Of a stretch of DNA of 64,000 bases, positions 47,701 to 59,700 are shown piece by piece. This stretch comes from Prostheceraeus crozeri. Lineage: Eukaryota > Platyhelminthes > Polycladida > Euryleptidae. Within the stretch, counting starts at the first letter, position 1, and each line of letters begins with the position of its first letter. The notes beneath the pieces are model-generated. The model made no database searches and had not been told where the DNA came from. It worked only from the letters and a program-made list of their open reading frames with translations. The DNA is taken from the NCBI GenBank assembly GCA_907163375.1, contig CAJQUW010009239.1, positions 1,038,501 through 1,102,500 of the forward strand, given 5' to 3'. A program made the translations under genes and the position numbers.

Positions 47701-50700
47701 TTATGAATATCAAAGCGGTTAAAGCATATCTATAATCTCCAATTTTTAAGAAATTTTTATATTTTATCTTTGAATTTCATTACCATTGAATTACTTCATT
47801 TCATTGAACTTCCTTTAATCACAACCATAGAAAAATTATTGATATTAGATATGAATAGAAAAGGGTAGCAAGTGAAAATCAGACGCATTCTATCATCAAT
47901 CTGATCACACTTCTATTAATTCATTTTGCCTTTGAGATCTTGATGGTGATAATTTCATTGTCATGAACTGTCAATGAAAAGCATTTGCAAAGCGATCAGT
48001 AAGCGATGGAGCTATGAAGCCTCGATGAACAGCGTTTACAGAGCTATCAAGTGTGGAATAAAGGCTTGCAACACACGGCACTGTTGTCAAATGATCAAGA
48101 TGTCTCTGTCTACTGAAACGAGAATTGAATTGATATTCCGGTACGCTCAAAATCATGAAAGTTGCCTTCAAACATTACGTGCATATAAGACCAAACACAA
48201 GTTGCATAGAGATCCATTCGCTGTCACTACGATTCAACGATTAGTGACTCGTTTCAAAGCTACCGGTTCTGTAAACGATTCTCCAGGAAAAGGACGTAAA
48301 AGTTTAAGAGAAGAGCGCGAAGAAGAAGTGGAAAAGACTGTTGCTGAGATAACGAGTGGCCGCGAAATTCCTTGCTGTTCCACCCGTGAGATTTCGGAAG
48401 CGACTGGATTTTCTCAATCTGATGTGTGGACAGTTCTTCGTTCTTCGCAAGCAGTTGAGATGGTATCCCTATCGCACACGTGTCCATCAAGAAATAACGG
48501 ATGGCGATAAGGTCCATCGACTTGAATTCGCCAACTGGCTGCTTACGAATGAGGACCTTATCCAACGCATCCTGTGGAGCGACGAGGCAAATTTCACGCT
48601 TGACGGCAGCATTAATCGGCACAACTGTGTCATATGGAGCCCTAGCCCAGTCAATGTTTTGGTTTCGAAAGGGCTTCATCCTGAAAAAGTGACTGTCTGG
48701 TGTGGCATATCGTCAACATTCGTTTTGCAACCCTATTTCTTTGACTCCACAGTCACTGGAAACAATTACCTTGGAATGTTGGAGCAGCACATGTTGCCAC
48801 AACTGGATGAGAAGGGAATCAAAAACTCCACTATCTTCCAGCAAGATGGAGCACCGCCCCATTTTCATGGAGACGTGACTCAATTCTTAAAGGCACATTT
48901 CCCCAATGATCAAGTCATTGGAAGAGGGCATTCCATAAGATGGCCAGCAAGATCTCCGGATTTATCCCCTCTCGATTTTTGGTTTTGGGGACATTAAAGG
49001 GTCGTGTCTTCCACCACACTCGTCCTTCCACAATGAATCAGCTAATGCACAGAATAGCAGAAGAATGCAACAATTTTTCTTCAAGTGAAATACAAAGTGC
49101 CATTGCAAACCTCCTCCTACGACTGCACCTTGTTGTAGAAAGCGAAGGTGACGTGATTGAACATTTGTTGTAAAGTTTTCAATGATTTTATGTAATGGAA
49201 TATAAAAATTTCTTAAAAATTGGAGATTATAGATATGCTTTAACCGCTTTGATATTCATAAATTCCCCAGTTTCAGGTGTTCAGAAATGTATAATACTTC
49301 ATTTTTCATGTCGACTAAGTAGAAATAAAAACAATTTTAAATCTTGCGTCAATTAAAAATCACCCTGTACATATGGAGATTTCATGCTGGTCTCTGGTAA
49401 GAAACTTTCCTCTGGCAGCGGCAGATTTTCCTCGCAAATCGATTTGCCGAAGTTGGATTCAGAGAAGACGGTGCTGTCACAGCAATGCCCGCATGCGCCA
49501 ATATCCACATGCGTAAATACATGTAAGTAGTTTGCATCGACGGCGGCCATCAAAATGATGGAAAAAAATTTTCTTGTAATTATAGAACAGAGAGCCGGAA
49601 TTAGGGGGAGCAACGATGGCAACGTGTTTACCGTCAATGGCCCCCACACAATTCGTCGGCGATTTGCTGGAATCTTTCAGCCGTCGGTGGAACCAGAAAT
49701 TCCTCGTGTAGTGCCATCCACAAAGCTTCACATGTCTCTTTGAATATAAGTGAGACAGAAGCTTTACTAATTCGGTAGTTGATGGCCATGCTTGCTTGAG
49801 AATCCCCACTGCCTAAGATACACAAAGTCAAACATAGTCTTTCGGCGCAACCAATGGGCTGGATGTGCATTCTCTCATGTTGAATGAGCGGTTGAATCCT
49901 GCCAAGCAAGTCACTGAAGCGAGATTTAGACATGCAGAAATAATTAAAAAACATGTCATGGTCACTGATGAGATCAGGAATTAGAAGTTTATATTGTCCA
50001 CGATCATATGCCTTCGCCGCAAAAAATCTCTCACGTAGGTAGAGCGGATACGTCTTCTTTTTCGGAGTTTGAGGATCAGTAGCAGTTCAAGTTCATCATC
50101 ACTGCAGCTTCCCATTGCGAATTCTGATTTCTACATACAATGCAGGAAGTATAAATGGTGTGCTCTGCAGAGGTCAATCAATCATCATGTCTAGACATCT
50201 GCAGACCTTTGCAGAGGTATGTTAGTCATAGCTCTGCAGAGTCTGAGGAATGAATTCTACATACATGTTAACTCTGCAGAGTGGAGTATAAACCCACCTT
50301 TAGTATGGCTTTGTGCCTTGTGTTGATAGTGATGAGTAAAAAGGAAGAAAATTTAGATAAGAAACTTTGAGAGAATTATGACAGATTATATTCTACTATG
50401 AATAACATTAAAGCACTTCGCCGAATGAATTGACAGTAATTGCTGCTCGTGCTGAGAACATAGCAGTACTGTTCATTCTCATTTCCATTTGGAGACAACA
50501 TAGTAGTGTTTAAAAAATTCGAAACTTTCTAGCTTATCGTGTGCTTTCAATCAGAACAGGCTGATAAATATCAAGGAAATGCCCTTGGAAACATGCTCTT
50601 TAATTCTTTTCGCCACAGCGGCTTTTCGCTGACATTCCATATTGAATCAGAGATTCTCAACATCCTGAAATCAAAACATTCCTTAAAAGGATATTGCTGT

Positions 50701-53700
50701 AATAAGATTTTTGTATTCAGAAGTTCATTTTATTTTATGATAACACCGATAGCAATGCCATTTTCATGAATTCACCGAAACATTTCAATTTTATTCACAC
50801 ATATCCCGTTGCACATTCACATGCATAGATTCACATACGTAAGACATGTAGATGACAGTGAGTCACATAATTGGGTTTTAGATGTTAAGGAAACCAACTT
50901 AGTAAATTCGTCAACGCGCCGAGTATTATTGTTCTTACATTTCTTGGAAAATGAAACGAACTGCATTGATTATTAAAGAGCTCTTTTATATTGCAGTAAG
51001 GTTTTAAAGAAACATGCATCTGAAATATCTAAGAGAATGCAATATTCAGGAAACAAACATAAATTTCGGCATGAAACAATAAATCATCATTAAAAGCCTG
51101 GCTAGATATTTAAGAAAAGGATAGCCTTAAGATTCAATTGATACTTCGCCAAAGAAATTGGAAGAAAGAAAAAAGAAACAAGAAAGGAAACGAAATTGTT
51201 TCCGAAAGGATGGAGCCATTGAGTCAGTCACTTCTGTTACAGAAACCTCTGGTTCAAAATTGAAAAAGAAAATTCAAGATGAAATCCCCAAAATCAAATT
51301 GAAAATAAAGATTACTGAGAAAGCAAGGTCACTGAAATCAATTGTACAAATCTACTTAAAAGAAAAATGTGATGATATAGACTGCCTTACATGTCAATCA
51401 CTTGGAAAATAATCATGTCTAAATCACAGAGTTACTTTAGCAGATTAAGTACATAGAATGTGGATTTTTCTATAGGACATCCAAAAATGGAAGAAAATTG
51501 TTAATTTCTTGTTCACAAGAAAACTTGAAGGACTCATGTACTGAAATGAATCGCGACAGAAGGCTTTCAAATCTTCCCACAGGTTTCAAGAGAGCACGCA
51601 TTTAGCGAACATGAAGGTACATGCTTTCATTAATTTCCACCTTCAGCTTCTATTCGACATGATCCATAAAAATCTCCTTAATAAGTATACTCGTATAATA
51701 CCTCCAAAGTACAAAGACATATTGAGTGCTATATTGAGACTATTCATGTAAATATTCCTTTTGTAGGTGACAAGGCTTTGTCTTTTGTGAAGTCTTCTCT
51801 GAGAAGAGCATTTTAAGTACTTACCCTACGACTAAGTCTTATGTTTTTAGTTCCACTCGGCGCCTTCCTGTCTCGAGCTCCAAAGAAAGTTACCTGTCCC
51901 TGTTCAACCTAACATAGTATATTCTTTCGCGTGTACCGAGGGAACAGGCATATTGATAGAACAGGTCGCAACCTTGGCATCCAAATCATGGAACACGCTC
52001 ATAAGTGGCTACTTGATGGTCATCAGCGTCCACCACGTACATGTAGTTCTCCTCCTCCTCACAGTGTCATTACACGTCACTTGCTAACTCATGGATGTGA
52101 CGTCAGTGTCGGAGACAATTTTACCGTGTTATTAAGATAACATCATTTTAACATTTTTGCGCTGTCTGAAAGCTCTGGCTATCAAAAGATCGAAATAATT
52201 GCTGAAGTTCTATGCATTCATAAGGAATTCGTCACAGGTTTATTGCCACCGTTGTGAAAGAAATGTGAGATGTCCACTGCCTCTAAATTTTCAAATTTTA
52301 TCTGTCATTCCCGCGTTGCACCTGATGGAGAGCGGACAAAAAGTTTCGTGTATGCTCAGTGCCAAATAAATTATGAAGATGAACTGGTGTCTTTGGTTAT
52401 TATACAAATTATTAAAGGAGATAAAAACCTTGTCAAAAAACAAGGGTGGCAAATGCTCTTTTATTAAGTGATTTACTTCCAGTTCTTATTTATTGATCCT
52501 TGGTCAGTTAAAGCGAAAATCAATAAAGCAATGTTGATTAAGTATGAAATAAATTACATGGAAAACTAAAGCTGGAAAGTGTAAAAAATCGCTTAGTGAT
52601 TCAACTGCGAAAAAAATCACACGCACCATTTGGTCAAGGTATTAATGTTCAGTAACTGAAGGGAGATCACAAATTGAGCCACTCATTCGCCGCAATTAAA
52701 GCTGGGCAAGTTTTTTTTTCCGGCACTGATTTCAAATTTGGGTCTGCAGCTATATAAACATCAATATTTAATTACATTGATTGATTAATGAAATTATCCT
52801 GGCAAAAAATACTTCATACTCAACGAAATGACTCACCACATAGTGCATTCGATCACAGTTGTATGTTTGAATTCGATCAATGGCTGCTGCAATATCTCTG
52901 CAATGGAAGCAATAGGTTGGATTTATTTCTTAGCAATTAGTCAATGTTCACTGAATATTCAAAAGAATATCTCATCAAAAAATACGATGAGCTGGTTGCA
53001 AGCGGTCAACTTAGATCATGACGGTCTGTTGCATAAACAGTGAATTATCTCAAAAATATCGAAAATTGAAGTCGAAGTTATTCTTCATTCAGAGAGTATA
53101 ACGAGGAACAAATTCAGGCAAATATTACCGGGTAAACAGCAGTTCTGTCTCGACAGATTTCAATCGAATTTGTCAAATGTAAATCGAACGCTTCTCTCAA
53201 CATCGGTTTTACAAGAATCAATACAAGGTAAGATACAACTCTAATTGAAGATAGCAATGCCTCAAATGAACAAAATTATCAAATTTGAAAGATTGCGGAG
53301 TACGAGGTTTCATTAAAACATATCAACATGACACATCGGATATTGAGGTCTAATTGCACTTACCGTGAAAGGTATAAGGAATTTCCTGACGAAGTTATCA
53401 AACCGCGTCGATGACCATCAACCTGAGCCAAGTCGATGGAGCCGCTATGAAAAATAAAATAATCAAATGAGCATCCTATTCAAATAAAATGATGATGCAC
53501 ATCAATGATTCCAAGGACGGGTGTGATGAAAGCTACAGGGTCAATGCCGACCACACAAAGGTGCTTCGGGGATAATCGTAAATCGCGGGGGCACCGTAGG
53601 GGTTCTTACATAGAAATATAGATAATTGGTAAAAATTCAATTGAAAATGTATCGCAGCATCAGGATGCTTTCTCAGGGTAAAGCAACTCATCATCCCGAT

Positions 53701-56700
53701 AATTATGACAGGGTGACCGCGTTGTTTGCTTGAAAAAAATCGAATACTTTCGAGTACACGAGATCTAGAAAAAACCGAGCAGATAAATGTATATGAAAGC
53801 ACAATAGCGACAGCAATCAAAAATATCTATATTGAAAGAATGAAAACAATGCGAACAGTAACAATATCAGTAAGACTTGTTAGGAAGATCTAATAAATCA
53901 GTTACATCATCTCATCTCTTCGTCTTTTCCTAACCGATTGAAGCGTAGCACGAGCTCTGTGAGGGAGAATCTCTGGGTGTGCCACCACTTGCCTAAGGTG
54001 AACACCCTGGCTATGAAGGTAAGGAGCTGCGTTACGTCTCCTTTCACAAACTCTTTTTTGTGTGTGCCATTAACCATTTACAGGAATAGAAATCTGAGAA
54101 GTTGCTGAATCAGACTTAAAAGCACATAAAAAACACGAACCCATCAGTTAAAAGAATTACAATTCACGTGATGCAGAGAAAGTACACTAAATCAATTTAA
54201 TATCACAGCAATCCAGAAGTTTTATTATTAATTCGAGCAAGTTCAACCATCCGAATTTCGACACCAACATTCCGAAAAATGATGTTTCGTTAACGTGCAC
54301 GTCTATCATTACGAAGCTTGTGAGAATTAATTTTTATAATAGTAAGTTATATGTAGAAGCTATATGCATGTAATAAGCATGATCAGAGTAGTAAGGCTGT
54401 GAAATACTTTCATTAGTAGCGATTAGTAGTAATGTTTTCAATCAGAATTCGAACACATCAAATAGAATTCGATCACATTCGAGTATATTCGAGCACATGA
54501 ATTCAAAGTCGAGTACATTCGAGTATATCAGCGAAAATCGAGTACACGCGGCCACCCTGTTATGAGTACATAAGCGCACAAGTTCAAAATAAGGTGTTTT
54601 CAGTTGCATGTATACCGTGGTCTACGTAAAATCTAAGACGCCTTTTCCAGGTCATCTTCTGCCTACCACCAGATCATCTTCTGTTTTCGTGGTAATTCTG
54701 GTTATTGTTGATGTCACCATAACACACTCAAAACTTCTAAGACGCCTTTTCCGAACTTGTGAGAGCCCCAGCTTTCATAGCCGCAGATGCGAACTGATCA
54801 GATACATTTTGTGAAGACGCGGTTTTTTGATTTCGGCGAAACCGAGGGACTGGACCAAAGTTTGACGTTGAAACGCCTGAATGCAGCTGAAGCTCTACCA
54901 ATGCGCCGATTTAATTGCGTTTCCAAGCAGCAGCCATTTGAAATGATGGTGGAGCCCGGGTAAGCGAATTTATTGACCTTCTAAAAGAGTTCCCCCAGAC
55001 AGAAATTCAAGAATTTTACCTTTTGCTGTATAAATATAAAGACCGATCTTAGATGCAAACTTGATACCTCATCAACAAGGATTTGCATGACGTGGCTACT
55101 TTCTGACAGGAGAGCAACATCTGGCATGTGTTAGATCGCAAACGGGCAAGCGTACTGCCATATTTAGCTGCGCATACAAAAAAGTATGCATTTAGGAGCA
55201 GTGCTTGTCATTATCAACATCGTCATTGCCACACAGTTCTACTTGTCTCGATTTGCCGCTCTCCAATAGAAGTCGATGCTACTGGTCGAAACTATTAATC
55301 TAGGATTCTACAGATAATTCCGCTTACATCTGCATGTTCTATGCTGTTACAATGAACACAAGCATCCTGCACGCATACTGTGCCACTACGGTAGCCACTG
55401 TGAACTGGATTTCCCCAATTCCCCGAAATCTCAACCCAAGCTTTTGGTCATTCACTTTCAATTTTACCCGCAAACCTGACTTTCAAGTGAGATGCCAAGT
55501 AGCCATCTACATTTGAGAAGTCCAAAATGCTTTATCAATATCAATTGTTGTGTCCGAATTGCTGCCAATTAGCCGCAATCAGAATTTTGTCGACTATATG
55601 ATTTTATGTAGCTCTATTCTACTTTGCTAAGTTGCGTTCATAAGTTTGCAATAGCCAACATGTTTCATCATCGATATCATCGAATCGGAAACACCGCACG
55701 CACCAGCATGAAAAATTACAAAAATTGGCGGTTTTCACAAAAATTGTCATGGGTTGGAAAAGCAACCTTTTAATAGTAGCCACAGCTAAAACAGAATTAA
55801 ATAGGATTTCGTGGAAATGTATGTAAGGATGCTACTACCAATAAACCACAAATTTCTAATTTAAGTGCACCAGCTTAGGTTTCTGCAGGTACTTGAAGTG
55901 CATGATTAGAAATCTCAGAAATCATGATAATTTTATATATTTTTGACAATTTTCCTTTTGATGCATTATACTTTATATTTTGGAGTTTCAATCAATAAAA
56001 AATGATAGATTGTTAAGTTGATTATGCATACTTACTCAGGCATTTGTACTGCAAGGCCCCTGTCAATCATTTCATGTGCTAGCTCTTTAGCTGTCTTGTT
56101 ATAACTGGATTCGTAGTGATACTCACTAAATTCAATTCCCATTCTCTGAAAAAGAGAAAATGCTGCATCAATCGTGGCAAAAAAATGTATGAAATAGAGC
56201 ACTGATTCGGACAAGTTACTCTGTTTTCATAGCAATGGATATCAAAAATAGTGAAATTATGAAGATTAGCACTTATGCTACTATGAATGGCAATTTTTTC
56301 ATCTAACATTTGACAGAGGAATGATAATAAAATAGTATTTCACATGTTTGATGAATTCATCATTCTACTGATATTTCAGTAGAGTCAGTAGTAGTCCTAG
56401 CCCATTTCTGTCTTCATCTTTTCTCTGTTAATTTCCGATAGTCCAATGTCTCGATTTCAGCATGCATGCGTGACTTTTTGGAATTTGAATGTCTATAACT
56501 TTCAGTGCAAGATTATTTGGAATCCTCTTGTAAATGACGCTATCTTATGATTAGAGTCATTCAAAGCGCTTAAGATAATATTTATTATCATGAGTTAATT
56601 TTTATTTTATTGCCAAAATTCAGTGGAAGAAAAGCCTATTTAAAGTTTTCAAAATCATAGCAGCCGAGACTCGAATAATTCGTGTAGACAAATCACGGTT

Positions 56701-59700
56701 GTTTACTTCGCCAGCCACTGTGCATTTGGTAGAGCAAGAAATCATGCATTCCTATCGGTGTTACGGTACTATAGTTTCTGGCACTAGCTTTCTGGTCGGA
56801 AAATTAAATATGGCTTTTATATGATCATGGATTCCCACTACGAATTAGTGCCAGGTTGAGCATTCCTTTAAGAAGATCAGTGATAGCTATCTGATCGAAA
56901 ATTAAAGTGATGGAAACAAGCCCTTTTTTTAATCTGTAACAAGCCCTTTCATACCAACATTTTTATCTGTAATGTGTATTTTCAACATAACATTATGCAT
57001 GATCAAATGAACTTTACAAAAGTTTACAAAACTGATGAAATCATTCATTTGCAAAGAGGTATTGGATTGGTTTCATTAGGTGAAGGAATACTTTCTGAAA
57101 TCGCAAAATGCACTACATAAGAAATTTGACAAAGTTTCATTTGACAGCAATATTCCAAATGTATATATACTAATAAATATACTCCAACCAGGCCTTCAGG
57201 CGTCCGAACGTTTGGGACGTGTCCGAAAATTTGCGGAACTCTGATCTATTCCGTGTCTAAACTAAGGCGGTGCTGTTTGGTTTTATCAATGAGGCATTTG
57301 TGATTTCAGTAATCGATTCGGTTCGACCTATAGCTCTCAAAACCTCATTTCATGCTATTTTAAACATCATTCAAATAACGCTTTGGTACACATGAAGAAA
57401 TGAAGCACTCAGTAATGGATGACGAAGACCGCTAGGTGCACGAATTTTTCTGTTCACTGACGATCGAATGTGCATCGCACATCTTTGGATGCCAGCTCTT
57501 TTCCTCTGAGTTTACTTGTTTAAATTTTGACTGTCTTTCAATTCTTTTCAATTATATGTGAGAGCATGGGGCAAGTCAGAAGCAATCTGGCTTGAAACAA
57601 ATTCCTGTACGCGAAGGGTAAAGATGTTCATTAAGATTCATTGATTTGATTCATAGTCAGCCTATCACATAGCAAATCATAATTACCTTATATGTTTTCT
57701 TCAGATCTGCCAAAGAAACATTTCTGAACATATTCCAAATTTCACCGAAGGGTTCTGAAACAAAATTTTTTGATCGATGATGAATCTTAAGACACATGAT
57801 GACATTCAATTGTGATCAATACTCCGAAAAAAATTAACTGAACATTTCAGATGGCATCCGAGTTACATAGAGTTGTGGAAGACTGTCGAATACCATCTGA
57901 TTACCAAAATATTCAGTTGTCGATATAAAAAGGAAATAGATGAATTTTGTAAGAATGCGGTGTGAAGCCTATTAAGTCCTCGCTATATTCATTGAAAAGA
58001 GCTATTTTATTATTCATTGGACACATTAATAAAGTAGGATCTTTATCATAAGTCCTGTGAATAAAAAAATAAATAAAATAAATTCACAAGGCTTATGATA
58101 AAGATCCTATTTTCTGATGTTATCTTATGATTACAAGCGTTTTATTTCAGCTCTCATGTCTTAATGCGAAGACGCTCTTCAATTTTTTTCAGATTTTTTT
58201 GTAATCACATCGTTCGAGAGTCCGGCCTGAGTTCAACAGTTATTTCTTCAACAATCAATTTCTTATTCGATGACTTCTTTGTAAGCATTTTTATAGGGAA
58301 TGTGATCGTGGACAAGTTTAGAATAAACGCTTTTTCTAAATGTCAAGAATGTCTTTCAAAAATCTCTCAACATCTTGAAGTAAGCAAAATTGATACATCC
58401 AGAAATGCATGGTCATTATTTTGTCACGAATGACTGTCGCCCATACGGTCAAACTTTGAAGCAAGGAGAGTTCTAACCAGTAGATTGAGTCCAGGAAAAG
58501 TAGTCGAATGAATATCCCTATCCGAGTACGAAGTCACAGCTGGGATATTTGGATTACGAGAAAGATTTGATCGTCCGCATACAATTTCAGAGTAGGGGTG
58601 CTGAGCATTCATCCCTTTTCCTACAGTTTACCTCCAGGGAAAGTGCTATGGTCACACTTAATTTAATATTTCCGACGCTTTGGATATTCGTCCTTTGGTG
58701 AGGCAAATGAATGTATGCGGCCTTATTATATTCAGTTGAGAGAGAAAATGCCCTAGCCAATGTTTGTCATCTATCAAAAATTTGGAAATCCAAGTCAATG
58801 GTGTAAATATGAATATTCAATTGATATGTCGATCATACAAAACAAACATTGACTTGGATCCAAACATTGCTGATCATTATTGACTTGGAATTGCAAATTC
58901 TTGACTACTTATTTACATTTCCAGGAGGTAAATTATTATCGAATGGACAATAATGGAACAGAGAGTTAATCAATTGAATAGACATGTAACAAACCAGAAA
59001 TGGGAACGGAAATAGAATTTTTCACCGAATAATATCAATTCCTCACTTTAAACAGAAGGAGCATGATAATCTGCCGAAAGAATGAAAGGCTCTACGTTAA
59101 ACTCGCATTCGTGATGTTGTGAATTACAGACAGTTGTACCAGCGCAACACCACTTACACCAGTTATGAATATAGGAATATCCACTTTAAGAGGACATAAA
59201 TGCATAGATTCCGAGGACACGTCGGTGTCCGAATTTTGCATTTAGTGTCCGATAGAAGTGGATATTATTGGTATTCTAACCCAATGAAGATGAAATATAA
59301 ATGAATATAAAATGAAGATGAAATATAAAAAATATAGAATTCATTATTATCATTATTAAATCTATGGCGATGTCCACAAGCAATGATTCTTAAGTGACAA
59401 TCTGTGTTTTTAATATTGGTATCTCAAAATCTTTGCTCGAAAATTCTGACTGTTGCATAATTTCTATGGAGATCTGACATAAAGTGCTTCTTACGGACAA
59501 TAACGCCAACTACGGTAATGTCAGCTGATTGATGTAGAAATCGACATGATTTCCATCTTCATTGGGTTAGAATTATGCTTGTGCTCGGTATCTGCTCTTC
59601 CTTAAAGGAACTCATTAACACTAAATTAGACAAAAACGATGCATCTATAATTTAACCCTATTTGACAGATTTGATATTTCATACGGTATGCATTGCAATG

